Source: an uncultured Polaribacter sp.
GTDB lineage: Bacteria > Bacteroidota > Bacteroidia > Flavobacteriales > Flavobacteriaceae
Direction: 5' to 3'
Assembly: GCA_943788045.1 (NCBI GenBank)
Contig: CALSOT010000006.1
Span: 372,001 to 436,000, forward strand
DNA length: 64,000 nucleotides
Under the pieces are notes generated by a model. The model saw nothing but the letters and a program-made list of their open reading frames with translations. It was not told the origin of the DNA and did no database searches. A program made the translations under genes and the position numbers. Below are positions 1 to 9,900 of the stretch, piece by piece (position 1 is the stretch's first letter; every line of letters begins with the position of its first letter).

Positions 1-664
1 AAGAGGTTTATGGAATACAACTCCGTATTTTAACAGAAGAGGTAATAACTGTAATTTAAGTACAATTAACAACCAATTTATTTACCCAGCATCTAAATAT
101 CGTAGATTTTTAGAGCCAGACAATTCCAATACAAGTTATGGTTCTCACCATTGGCCAGTTTTACGTTTTTCAGATATTTTACTTATTTATGCAGAAGCAG
201 AACATAATATTAATCAAGGATCTACTTTAGCTTTAAATGCTTTAAATAGAGTTAGAAATAGAGCAAAAGCAACACCTTTAATTGCTATTGATGATAAAGC
301 AATTCAAGAAGAACGTCTGTTAGAATTATGTTTTGAAGGACATAGAAAATATGATTTAGTGAGGTGGGGGATTCTAGCACAGAAAGTGGGAGAAACAAAA
401 GTAGCAATGGAAACACTTTCTAATGATTCTAATTTTATAAATGACGATTGGACCTCTTATGGAGAGCCAAATTTAGGGCCAGATGGACTTCCAGAGAGTG
501 GAGATGAGCCGGCAGTTCGTGAAATAAGAAAAAATGCATTTAACCCTTCTTTTAGTTATTTGGATGGCTACAATGATTTTGACCCAAATCAAAATTATAT
601 TTTACCAATTCCAGAACAAGAATTGGGAGTAAATTTAAATATTTCTCAAAACACAGGTTGGTAA
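1..664 (+). CDS. SusD/RagB-type outer-membrane glycan-binding lipoprotein, C-terminal part
   Basis: The reading frame is already open at base 2 and runs to the TAA at 662-664, so the gene begins upstream of the window; about 220 residues are visible. SusD proteins sit on the outer surface as the lid of the SusC TonB-dependent transporter and bind oligosaccharides. The visible part carries typical SusD C-terminal features: VLRFSDILLIYAEAE near the start, ALNALNRVRNRA, then EERLLELCFEGHRKYDLVRW and a terminal PIPEQEL segment before the last stretch. The partner susC gene should lie just upstream. A GTG at 359 could be mistaken for a start, but homologous sequence continues upstream in the same frame. 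The next gene follows within 30 bp, so the two are probably cotranscribed. The substrate is inferred from neighbours, not from this protein. Confidence 0.93.
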   Translation, partial: RGLWNTTPYFNRRGNNCNLSTINNQFIYPASKYRRFLEPDNSNTSYGSHHWPVLRFSDILLIYAEAEHNINQGSTLALNALNRVRNRAKATPLIAIDDKAIQEERLLELCFEGHRKYDLVRWGILAQKVGETKVAMETLSNDSNFINDDWTSYGEPNLGPDGLPESGDEPAVREIRKNAFNPSFSYLDGYNDFDPNQNYILPIPEQELGVNLNISQNTGW

Positions 665-692
665 CAAAATGATAATTATAAAAAACATAAAA

Positions 693-1622
693 ATGAAAAA
701 TCAAAAATATTTATTTTGGATTATTCTATTATTCATAATCGTCTTTCAAAGTTGTGAAGACTCAGAAGTAGTAGAAACTCCAAACTTTACAATTTCTTAC
801 GATATGCAGGCTAAAGCTGGAGAACCAGTTGAATTTAGCATTGTTAATTCTCCTCAATTTTTAAGCTTTTTCTCAGGAGAATTTGGTAAAGAATATAAAA
901 ATAAAGACAGGACTAAAGCTGAAGGGGATTTTACAGTTTCATTTGAAACATCTAGACATTATCAAGACGGTGACAGTAGATTAGATGGTGCTTGGCGTTT
1001 TATGTATTCAACAGATTATACCGGATCTGGCTCTGTGGCCGATGTAGAAGCAGCAACATGGGTAAACATTTCTGATAGAGTTACGTTTGCAACAGAAAGA
1101 ACATATAACAAAACATTTTCAGGTATTACAGATATAACCGATTTATCAACAGATAAACCAGTATATATGGCAATAAGAATTTTAGCAGAGGGAAAGAAAA
1201 CAGAGGGAAACAGACAAGGTATCTTCGATTTTTTTAGTTTCAATCTTACATTAGCTTTAGATCAAACAAACAGCTTACAAATAGCAGATATGAATACCCC
1301 AGGTTTTTTTCCTGTAAATATTACTGGAGAAAATTCAAACCCTTCTTTTGATAACTGGATATTAAGAGACAAAAGCTATAGAATGCATGGAGGTAGTGCA
1401 GAATACACAAATGATGACTGGCTAATTACAAAACCATTAAATTTATCAGGTACTGTTGCTCCAGACAGAGGAGAACCCTTAAAAACCTATTCAGAGAAAT
1501 TAGAAAATTTTTCACATACATATCAAAATCCAGGCTCTTATACTATAACATTTGTGGGTAGAAATGAAACCATTTATGGCTCAGAAGAAACTATAGAAGA
1601 GTTTACTATTTTAGTTGAGTAG
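693..1622 (+). CDS. DUF5017-type PUL surface lipoprotein (putative glycan-binding)
   Basis: Starting at ATG 693 gives a clean lipoprotein signal peptide with the lipobox cysteine near residue 21 (FQSCEDSE). The upstream ATG at 669 adds eight residues and is less convincing. The mature N-terminus (FTISYDMQAKAGEPVEF, then FFSGEFGKEY) matches the pattern of DUF5017 proteins, which commonly accompany SusC/SusD pairs. The C-terminus (SHTYQNPGSYTITFVGRN) looks like a PKD-type beta-sandwich. By position after susD it is probably the third, surface-exposed glycan-binding component of the PUL. No catalytic motif is visible. Binding specificity cannot be read from sequence; chondroitin sulfate is an inference from downstream enzymes. 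Confidence 0.8.
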   Translation: MKNQKYLFWIILLFIIVFQSCEDSEVVETPNFTISYDMQAKAGEPVEFSIVNSPQFLSFFSGEFGKEYKNKDRTKAEGDFTVSFETSRHYQDGDSRLDGAWRFMYSTDYTGSGSVADVEAATWVNISDRVTFATERTYNKTFSGITDITDLSTDKPVYMAIRILAEGKKTEGNRQGIFDFFSFNLTLALDQTNSLQIADMNTPGFFPVNITGENSNPSFDNWILRDKSYRMHGGSAEYTNDDWLITKPLNLSGTVAPDRGEPLKTYSEKLENFSHTYQNPGSYTITFVGRNETIYGSEETIEEFTILVE

Positions 1623-1643
1623 AAACATAAAAAGTAAAACAGA

Positions 1644-1678
1644 AAAAGCGTTTCAACTTAATTAGAAACGTTTTTTTA
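1644..1678 (+). terminator. Rho-independent terminator after the SusD/DUF5017 genes
   Basis: An inverted repeat CGTTTC (1649-1654) / GAAACG (1665-1670), extended by an A-run pairing with the following T-run, ends in seven T residues. It separates the SusCD-type operon from the next gene, which has its own promoter. Confidence 0.75.
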
Positions 1679-1689
1679 GCCTTGAGACT

Positions 1690-1750
1690 CAGAACACCCA
1701 TTACTGAACAGTTATCCCCCTGTGTAAAATGAGATATGAGTTTAAATTTG
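1690..1750 (+). promoter_or_regulatory. Promoter with 21-bp-spaced C-rich half-sites (site A)
   Basis: Half-site ACACCCATT around 1694-1702 recurs, imperfectly, as TCCCCCTGT exactly 21 bp later (1715-1723). A perfect Bacteroidota -7 box TAAATTTG lies at 1743-1750, 22 bp after the T that ends the second half-site. The proximal half-site therefore takes the place of a -33 element. The same layout occurs at 3355, 11901 and 15218. Transcription would start near 1756 and give a leader of about 30 nt before ATG 1789. Confidence 0.65.
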
Positions 1751-1788
1751 TTAGCACACTTATTCATGAACTTAAATTAGAAGCAACA

Positions 1789-3237
1789 ATGAAAAAAATT
1801 ACATTATTAATTTTCGGGTTTATCGCATTTTCAATAAATGCACAAACAATTTATTATGAGGATTTTAGATACGAAAACGAAGAAAGGGGGTTTACTGTAC
1901 AAAAAGTTGCACTTGATGGTCAAGCAGCAGACCGAGTAGGAAAAAGAGTTGGTGACGTTCCGGATGCATCCGATTCAGATCCTGTTTTTGATGAAAGTAC
2001 GAGGCCATCAAATAGGATACCACAAGGAGCAACCAGAGAGCAACGGGCAATCGCTTTTTATAATTCAAGTGGTGCAGATGATGCAATAACAAATCACGAA
2101 ATTGAAGCTTGGGCCTTTATGACAAATCAAGATCTTTCTTCAGCAAATCAGCCAAAAATGTCTTTTTGGACCGAGCAACGTGATCTAGTTGGTGGCGGAG
2201 CAACACTCTCTATCTTAGTTTCAGAAAATTACACACATGGTAATTTACCTTCAACTGCTAGTTGGACAGATGAAACTGCAAACATAACAGGGAATATTGC
2301 TAAATCCGACATAAACCCTTTAATTTATGTTTTCGGTAGCATAGATTTATCAGCCTATGCAAGTAATTCTGTAACGGTAGCTTTTAAAGTTGTTACAGAT
2401 AATTCTGCCTATGAAAAAGATGTAAAACAACATGGTACTTTTTATATTTCTGATGTTAAATTTGATGTAGCCCCTGAAGAAATTGCCGATGGATCTTTTT
2501 CTGCTTTAAATACGAGTTCTTCTGGGCAAACTGATATTTTTGATATTCCATCAGCAGCAATTTCTGAAAGTAATTTTTCTAATACCTCAAAATGGGCAGA
2601 CGTTCTAACTACAGAAAGTTCTGTACCAAGGCTTGCAAACGGAGTTTTAATTCCTATTGGAGAAGGTTATAAGTTTAAAGTTGCAGATAAGTACAATCCT
2701 ATTGCTGTATCAGAAGTAAGATATATTCAAGTAAATGGAGCTTCCAATAAAGGTGCACCAGATAATTCTAAATGGATTGTTCAAGGAAGTAATGATGATA
2801 CTAACTGGGATGATTTAAGTGATGTCATACAAATGTATAGTTCTACAAACGATATCGAAACCTCAGCATCATTAACAACTACAAAAAGATATAGATATTA
2901 TCAATTTGTTTTGGCTAATGCTTGGACACCCAACTCTAATTTTACAGCAATTAAACAATTAGATTTTACAGTAGATGCATCTGTGTTGTCAGTAAAACAT
3001 GAAACGGTAATGGAGGATTTTACGGTGTATCCAAACCCAACCAAAAGCGTCATTAATCTTACTAACTTCAATAAACAAGTTAAAAATGTCAAATTAATAG
3101 ATGTTACAGGTAAAATAATCTACAAGAGTACAAATACACAACCAATTCATGTAAGAGACTTCTCAAAAGGTTTATATATCTTAAAAATAGAATCTCAAAC
3201 AGGTGAAGTTTCAAGTAAAAAAGTAATTATAAACTAA
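1789..3237 (+). CDS. T9SS-secreted surface protein with discoidin-like domain
   Basis: The ATG at 1789 begins a normal signal peptide (MKKITLLIFGFIAFSINAQ); the ATG at 1729 lies upstream of or inside the predicted -7 box and is rejected. The 482-residue product has three parts. Residues about 20-230 form a module (YYEDFRY near the start, GTFYISDVKFD at the end) that recurs in the adhesin at 15.3 kb. Residues about 235-390 resemble an F5/8 type C (discoidin, galactose-binding-like) domain, with SKWIVQGSNDDTNWDDL. The last ~75 residues are a type A T9SS sorting domain (VYPNPTKSVINL, then GLYILKI and a basic end). It has its own promoter and is flanked by terminators. It probably binds or displays sulfated glycan on the surface. 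No enzyme motif is seen. Confidence 0.82.
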   Translation: MKKITLLIFGFIAFSINAQTIYYEDFRYENEERGFTVQKVALDGQAADRVGKRVGDVPDASDSDPVFDESTRPSNRIPQGATREQRAIAFYNSSGADDAITNHEIEAWAFMTNQDLSSANQPKMSFWTEQRDLVGGGATLSILVSENYTHGNLPSTASWTDETANITGNIAKSDINPLIYVFGSIDLSAYASNSVTVAFKVVTDNSAYEKDVKQHGTFYISDVKFDVAPEEIADGSFSALNTSSSGQTDIFDIPSAAISESNFSNTSKWADVLTTESSVPRLANGVLIPIGEGYKFKVADKYNPIAVSEVRYIQVNGASNKGAPDNSKWIVQGSNDDTNWDDLSDVIQMYSSTNDIETSASLTTTKRYRYYQFVLANAWTPNSNFTAIKQLDFTVDASVLSVKHETVMEDFTVYPNPTKSVINLTNFNKQVKNVKLIDVTGKIIYKSTNTQPIHVRDFSKGLYILKIESQTGEVSSKKVIIN

Positions 3238-3262
3238 AGTATAGTAAAAACTTTAAAAATAT

Positions 3263-3303
3263 AAAAGGGTTATAAGTCTTTTAGGATTTATAACCCTTTT
3301 TAA
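3263..3303 (+). terminator. Rho-independent terminator
   Basis: A 13-bp inverted repeat, AAAAGGGTTATAA (3263-3275) with TTATAACCCTTTT (3288-3300), ends in a T-run. It closes the single-gene unit at 1789. Confidence 0.85.
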
Positions 3304-3354
3304 TTTATTTTTATGTGTATTACCTCTTAAAATCAATATTTTAGATTAGTAAAC

Positions 3355-3409
3355 AACCCTTTATTGACCTACGAAAGCCCTTTATTTTTCGAAACATATT
3401 TTAATTTTG
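3355..3409 (+). promoter_or_regulatory. Promoter with perfect 21-bp direct repeat (site B), start of the chondroitinase operon
   Basis: CCCTTTATT occurs at 3357-3365 and again at 3378-3386, a perfect 9-bp direct repeat with a 21-bp period. A TAATTTTG -7 box sits at 3402-3409, 21 bp after the T following the second CCC. Two helical turns between half-sites, with the proximal one over the -33 position, is the usual layout for AraC-type activators and the AraC-like output domains of hybrid two-component systems. This is the clearest of the four related sites. Confidence 0.75.
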
Positions 3410-3456
3410 TGAACGAACTATTACCAAATTATTTATTAACATAAAAAATACAGACA

Positions 3457-4653
3457 ATGCGTTTTAATATATTTTTCTTATTTCTTCTAATAGCTTTTGC
3501 TGGCTGTACAAAATCATCTAATCCATCTCATATTGATTTACAAAAGCAGATAGATGATTGTGAAAATCAATTGAAAATTGCAGTTCCAAAATTAACCGAT
3601 TTAACAAAGCATCCAAGGTTAATAGATAAAGATAAAAAAGAGTGGAAAGAAGTTACGAACGACAAACTTATTTGGACTTCTGGTTTTTATCCTGGAGTTT
3701 TATGGTATGCTTATGACATTACAGGTAATGAACGTTGGAAAAATGAAGCAATTCAGCGTACAGAAGTTTTTGAAGATTTTCAAAACATAACCGAACACCA
3801 CGATATTGGTTTCATGATGTTTCCAGCCTATGGAAATGGTTATGAAATTGGAGGTGAAAAAGAATACAAAGATATTTTACTGAACTCTGCCGCTTCTTTA
3901 GCATCGAGGTTTAACCCAAATGTAGGTACAATTAGATCTTGGTCGAACAAAATGCACCCGCGTTGGAAACAGCATATTACAATTATTGATAATATGTTAA
4001 ATTTAGAGTTGTTGTTTTGGGCTGCAAAAAACGGAGGAGATCAAAAATATTATGATATTGCTGTAAGGCATGCAGAAACAACTATGAAAAATCATTTTAG
4101 AAAAGATTTAACTTCATGGCATGTTTTAGAGTACGATTCTATCAATGGTAATGTATTAAACAGGCACACAAAACAAGGTTTTGCAGACGATAGCAGATGG
4201 TCTAGAGGGCAAGCTTGGGGAGTTTATGGCTATACAATGGTTTACAAGGAAACTAAAGATAAAAAATATCTCGACTTTGCTAAAAAATTAGCAGATACAT
4301 ATCTCTCTTTATTACCACATGATATGGTTCCTGCTTGGGATTTTGACGTACAAAGTAATCCAAAAGAAGAAAAAGATGCCTCTGCAGCTGCAATTGTGGC
4401 ATCTTCACTAATGGATTTAAGTACGTTTGTAGATAGTGAAACAGATCAAGAACGTTATTTTAATGCGGGTGTAGAAATCTTAAAATCCTTAGGTTCAGAA
4501 AAGTATTCTGCTGTTGGTAAGGCAGATTCTTTCTTGCTGCATTCTACCGGAGCAAAATCTTTGGGACACGAAATTGATGTGGCTTTGATTTATGCAGATT
4601 ATTACTACATAGAAGCATTATCTCGATTGCAGAAATTACAGTCTAAAAAATAA
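3457..4653 (+). CDS. GH88 unsaturated glucuronyl (chondroitin disaccharide) hydrolase
   Basis: GH88 enzymes hydrate the 4,5-unsaturated uronic acid that lyases leave at the non-reducing end, releasing it from the amino sugar. The 398-residue protein has a lipoprotein signal peptide with Cys17 (AFAGC). Family landmarks are WTSGFYPG (73-80), HHDIGFM with Asp116, IIDNMLNLELL with Asp178, and DDSRWSRGQAWGVYG. Asp116 and Asp178 correspond in spacing to the two catalytic aspartates known in bacterial unsaturated glucuronyl hydrolases. It is the first gene of the operon that includes the PL8 lyase, whose product is its natural substrate. The lipoprotein anchor suggests a periplasm-facing location. 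Whether it prefers sulfated or unsulfated disaccharides cannot be told. Confidence 0.93.
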   Translation: MRFNIFFLFLLIAFAGCTKSSNPSHIDLQKQIDDCENQLKIAVPKLTDLTKHPRLIDKDKKEWKEVTNDKLIWTSGFYPGVLWYAYDITGNERWKNEAIQRTEVFEDFQNITEHHDIGFMMFPAYGNGYEIGGEKEYKDILLNSAASLASRFNPNVGTIRSWSNKMHPRWKQHITIIDNMLNLELLFWAAKNGGDQKYYDIAVRHAETTMKNHFRKDLTSWHVLEYDSINGNVLNRHTKQGFADDSRWSRGQAWGVYGYTMVYKETKDKKYLDFAKKLADTYLSLLPHDMVPAWDFDVQSNPKEEKDASAAAIVASSLMDLSTFVDSETDQERYFNAGVEILKSLGSEKYSAVGKADSFLLHSTGAKSLGHEIDVALIYADYYYIEALSRLQKLQSKK

Positions 4654-4673
4654 AAGTAAAGTAAAGTACTACT

Positions 4674-6180
4674 ATGAAATATTTAAGATTATTACGGTGT
4701 GTTTTCTTATTAGTCGTTGTTTTTTCTTGTAAAAATAAATCAACATCAAAAGCTATAAAAAATACAAAACCTAATATTCTATTTATTTTTCCAGATCAAT
4801 TTAGAAATGCTGCCATTGGTATTAATAATCAAGACCCAGTAATTACCCCAAATTTAGACAAACTGGGGAAAGAAGGTATGGTGATTTCTAATGCAATTAG
4901 CAATTACCCTTTATGCAGCCCATACAGAGGCATGCTCATGACAGGTTTGTTACCTTACAACAATAATGTGTTAAGTAACAGTAATTCCAAACGACACAAA
5001 TACAATAACTCTTGGCAAAAAGACGATGTTAGTATTTCTGACGTTTTGGTCAAAAATGGGTACGATGCGGGCTATGTAGGCAAGCTCCACCTCACTTCTC
5101 CTCCTCCAATTCAAAGGCAAAGACACCGTGCTTTGGGACGCATACCAACCAAAAGAATTAAGACACGGATTTAACTTTTGGTATGCTTATGGTGCTTTCG
5201 ATCAACACAATAAACCACATTATTGGATCAATGAAGCCAAAGAAGATGAGGTGACCCAAATATATGAATGGTCTGCAAAACATGAGGCAGATGTAATTAT
5301 TGACTATATCAAAAATCCATCGGCCAAAACAAGAAGTGCAGACAAACCATTTGCGTTATTTTGGTCGGTAAACCCCCCACATCCACCTTATCAATTTGTG
5401 CCAGAAAAGTACGTAGAGGTTTATAAAGACAAATCTTTAGACGAATTATTAATTAGAGAAAATTTGGCTTTGGATTCTGATGCCGCTGAATTTAAGTTTC
5501 ATGCAGGTGCTACAAGAGAAAGAACACATTTGGCAAAAGAACACGTAAAGAATCATTTTGCCATGGTTACTGGTGTAGATGAACAAATTGGAAGGGTTTT
5601 AAAAGCATTAAAAGACAAAGGTTTAGAAGAGAACACCATTGTTATCATCACCTCTGATCATGGAGAAATGATGGGAAGTCATGGCTTAATGTCAAAAAAT
5701 ATCTGGTTTGAAGAAGCTATAAACGTGCCTTTTATTATTAAATGGCCCAAGAAAATTAAAACGAATCAAAAAAGTGATTTAATTCTAAGTGTTACTGATA
5801 TTATGCCCACAATTTTAAACTTGGCAGCCGCAACAGAGGGCATACCAACAGGGTTAGATGGGAAAGATTTGTCAACAATAATTACGCATGATAAAGGAGA
5901 TAAACCAACCTCTGCATTGTATTATTACATTGAAGAAGGGAAACCTGCATCTGGTCATAGAGGAATTAGAACTCACAAAAACACTTATGTAATTACCATC
6001 GATAAAAAAAATATCGAACGTAAATTTTTGTACGATAATGTGAACGATCCATATCAAAAAATTAACTTAATAGACAAAGACATTGACGCAAAAGAAATAT
6101 TGCATGCAGAATTATTAAAAAATTTAAATGACAAGAAAGATCCTTGGTTAGAAAAATATCAAAATTTAAATCAACGATAA
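4674..6180 (+). pseudogene. S1 sulfatase, interrupted by a +1 frameshift
   Basis: The first frame (4674-5174) encodes a lipoprotein signal (Cys19), KPNILFIFPDQ, and the sulfatase signature CSPYR with the formylglycine-precursor Cys81, then GKLHL. The rest (FNFWYAYGAFDQH, CxxN-type metal-site region ITSDHGEMMGSHG, and the C-terminal subdomain) is in another frame that ends at 6180. The two join if one A is removed from the AAA at about 5113-5115 (TTCAAAGGC to TTCAAGGC), giving a continuous protein of about 500 residues. It lies 20 bp after GH88 and 4 bp before the next gene, so it is part of the operon. Known PUL sulfatases remove sulfate esters from glycan fragments; position specificity is not predictable here. 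A single-base consensus error is as likely as a real mutation. Confidence 0.85.
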
Positions 6181-6184
6181 CATA

Positions 6185-6952
6185 ATGAAATTGTTCATGC
6201 GCTATTTTCTTACATTTTCCAAAAACAAATTGATTCAATCCTTTTGTGTTGTGTTTGTTTTGATATTACTTGTGAGATGTAATCAAGAAAATTCAGAAAC
6301 AATTATTTATAAAAGTAATGATACAAAAAAAGAAACTTCATCTTTTGAGAAATTAGAGTTTAAGACCGATAATCCTGAAGAATGGGAAGTGTCTAACAAC
6401 AGAATAGCGTGTTTGGTAAGTGCTGAAAACAGGAAAATTCAGCTGCGAACAACAAAATTAGAAAATCAAAAAGGAGGTTTAGAAATTAAAGTTCGTTTAG
6501 GTTTCTTTAACGACAAAGTATCGAGTTTGAATAAAAATTGGGCAGGTGTTCATATAAGTTCCGTATCCGATCCTAATGTGAACGTAAACACCCAAAAAAA
6601 AGGGTTGAGTATTGGATTGTGCACAAATGGAGCTTTATTTATTGGAACCCCAAGTCCAAATCAAAACAATGATTCGATTATTAGCACTTTAAAAAATGGA
6701 GTTGATTTAAAAGTATCAATTTTAAATAACTCTAAAGATTACGTCATTTATTTTTCTGTATCTGACATTAAAACAAAAAAAATATTATCAAGAATTTCCA
6801 AAAAAGGGATTACAAAAGAGCAAATAGCCGGAAGTCTAGCACTTATTAGTAATTTCGAAAATCGAGAATTCAACTCAAATGATAATCCAAAAAGTGTTTG
6901 GTTTCAAGACTTGGAAATAAAAGGATCAAAAGTTGAAGAATTAATTAAGTAG
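6185..6952 (+). CDS. Uncharacterised PUL lipoprotein, possible concanavalin-like fold
   Basis: I do not recognise a named family. The N-terminus holds a hydrophobic segment ending in a candidate lipobox (LLVRC, Cys32); an ATG at 6197 gives a shorter, more usual signal peptide. The mature 220 residues alternate short beta-like stretches (GGLEIKVRLGFF, NWAGVHISS, GLSIGLCTNGALFIG, VWFQDLEIKG). That pattern resembles laminin-G/concanavalin-like beta-sandwich domains seen at the N-terminus of some PUL phosphoesterases, but no catalytic domain follows. It sits 4 bp after the sulfatase and 32 bp before the lyase, so it is co-expressed with chondroitin degradation. A periplasmic or surface glycan-binding role is a guess from context. 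Confidence 0.6.
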   Translation: MKLFMRYFLTFSKNKLIQSFCVVFVLILLVRCNQENSETIIYKSNDTKKETSSFEKLEFKTDNPEEWEVSNNRIACLVSAENRKIQLRTTKLENQKGGLEIKVRLGFFNDKVSSLNKNWAGVHISSVSDPNVNVNTQKKGLSIGLCTNGALFIGTPSPNQNNDSIISTLKNGVDLKVSILNNSKDYVIYFSVSDIKTKKILSRISKKGITKEQIAGSLALISNFENREFNSNDNPKSVWFQDLEIKGSKVEELIK

Positions 6953-6984
6953 CTAGAAAGCTATTAGAAAAATAAATTACGAGT

Positions 6985-9900
6985 ATGTTATACTTATCAA
7001 AAACAAAACTTTTTTTTATATTAATTTTTGTGGCACATGTTTTCGTTTATGCACAAAACTTACCCGCTGTAGAATCTTTTGAAGATGAAACAGCTTTGAC
7101 CACTTATAAAACTAAAAACAGTAACTTATCTACAAGCGAAGAACATTTTAGATATGGTAAGAAATCATTAAAATGGACTTGGATTGGCGAAGCCAATTTT
7201 TCTACAAGTAATTTTAGACTCTTAACCAAAAAAGAGAGCCCTTTGGCCTATGGAGATCATTTTCCTGCAAGTCCTACATTACAGCTAAATTTTTATAATG
7301 AAATACCTCAAAATCAAAAAATTACTTTTTCTTTTAAAAAAAACGGACAAAAAGAAGTCTGGTTTGATGTTGTGTTAAATTTCAAAGGATGGAGAACAAT
7401 TTGGGTACCTTTTTATGAAATGAAAGGAAATGCTCCCAAAAAAGGTGCATCAATAGATTATGATACTTTTCAAGTTTCTACCATGTCTAAAAGTGGAACC
7501 TTATTTTTTGATGATATTATTTTCTCTCAATATCAAGATGATAGACATCAATATCCAGATGAAATAGTACCATTTGTAAAAGAAGGGCAAGATTTGGCAA
7601 AAGATCATTGGATGCCACTCATTAGTAATTATGAGCGAATAAAAAACTTACAACCAAAACCAATCTCTGTCGCAACAAGAATGGATTTAAAAAAATTCGA
7701 ACAAAAAATTGATGCAAGTCAAACAATACCAAGTAGGTATAAAGTATACATCAATACCTTAAAAGAGATGTTTGCTGAGTTACATTTAAAATTAAAAGAC
7801 GATAAAGTTATAGGACCACCATTAACTTTTAAAAGAGAAAGACAGGAGTCTTATTTTAACGAAGTACAACAGGGCAAACCTGTGTTCAATGATATCTACG
7901 ATTTTGGTAAGGTAATGAAAAAACTATCAAATTTTCATGATAGAGCAAATGCAGCAGAAAAAAAAGCCATAGAAGAAATGCTGATTATAGGTGCTAAATA
8001 CTTTTTAGATCAAGGTTGGGCAGCAGGCTCTAACGGTGGTACGAGACACCATATAGGGTATAATGTAAGAGATATAACAGAAGCATTTTTTAACTGCCGA
8101 AAATTATTATATCGAGAGGGCTTACTGAATGAAATTGCAAGGAGCTTACATTGGTTATTTAATATAGGCATGTTGTTAGAAGATGAAAGTAAATTTCATG
8201 TGAATATTGACTATTTAAATACGCAATCGTATTATCACTTAATGCTCATTTTTATGTTTGAAAAACAAGAAATGCAAGCGGCCATTTTAAGTGCATATTC
8301 AAAATATATATCTATTACGTTGGCACAGCAAAAGGAAGAATGGGGCTTTAAAATAGATGGTACAGCCTGGCATCACAATGGACATTATCCGGCCTATGGA
8401 ATTGGTGCATTCAACAATGTACCTAAAGTGATCAATACGTTAGCCAGAACTCGTTTTAGAATTAGAACAGAAGGTCATGAGAACTTCAAAAAAGCATTTT
8501 TAGCGTCAAGAATCTACAGTCAAAAATTCAATTGGGGTTTTGGTAGTTCTGGACGTCATCCTTTAGAGGATAACGGAATCCAAAAAATGAAAGATAGATT
8601 TTTGTGGATGGCAAATGCCGGGGATCCGGTAGGAAAATTAAAAATAGATAAGGATGTTGCTGCTGCATATCTCAGACTTTGGGGAAAAGAGGATCTTTTT
8701 AACTCCTCTCTATTCACAGAAATAAATGGGATACAAAAAGAAGATGTATCCGGCTATTATACCTTTCCATATGCAGCACTTGCTGTGCATAGAAGAGACA
8801 ATTGGGCAGCTTTCATTAAAGGATACAACAAATATGTTTGGGCATCGGAAATTTATGTTGCTTCAAATAGATATGGGAGATATCAATCTAATGGGTCGAT
8901 ACAATTATTAAATGAACAAGGAGAAAAAGGAAGTGGTTTTCAACAAAAAGGTTGGAACTGGAATCGTTACCCAGGAACTACTGTAATTAATTTGCCTCTT
9001 AAAGAGTTAGAACCCAAAATGCCATTAATTATGTTTCGCTCTGAAGAAACTTTTGCAGGAACAGCAAAACTAGGAGGAAATGGAATTTTTGGAATGATTT
9101 TAAACGAAGGTAAAGGCTCTAATGCAGACGGCAGAGAAGTAAATGTTGGCTTTTATGGAAAATTAAAAGCTAAAAAATCTGTTTTTTCTTTTGGTGATAA
9201 ATTAATTTGTATTGGTACAAATATATCTAGTATTGATGATAAAAACTCAACACAAACCAACTTGTTTCAAACGTTTTTAGAGGCTAAAAAAGATAAAATT
9301 TTTACATCACTTGGAGATGTAAAAAAGTTTTCTTTGAAAGAAGAAATCCCTAAAAACACAGAACACAAAAACTGGATTATTGACAATTACGGAAATGGAT
9401 ATCATGTTTTATCAAACGATATTGTTCATTACCAAAAAGTACATCAAAAATCGTATCATAATAAATATTCGATTAATACAGGTAAAATGAACCCGAAAGG
9501 AAAAGGAGCTCAAGAAACTGAAGGAAATTTTGCTTCTGCCTGGATTAATCATGGCTTAGCCCCAAAAAATGCCAGTTATCAATATGTAATTTACCCTTTT
9601 AACAATGAAGATGAAATTAAAAGTTTTGGAGAAAAAGTAAAAACCGACAATTCTTACAACATCTTAAAAGCGAATGAAACTGCCCACATTGTGCACGATA
9701 AAACAACTAATACAACTGGATATGTTATTTTTGAAGCTGATAAAAATTTAGAAAACGGAATTATAAAATCGGTGTCTAAGCCTGCTTTAATTATGGCAAA
9801 AAAAGACGATGACAATAGCACTACCTTAAGTATTGTTCAACCAGACTTAAACTTTGAGCCAAAGGGGAGCAACAGATTTATAAATTTTAGCAGACCTGTG

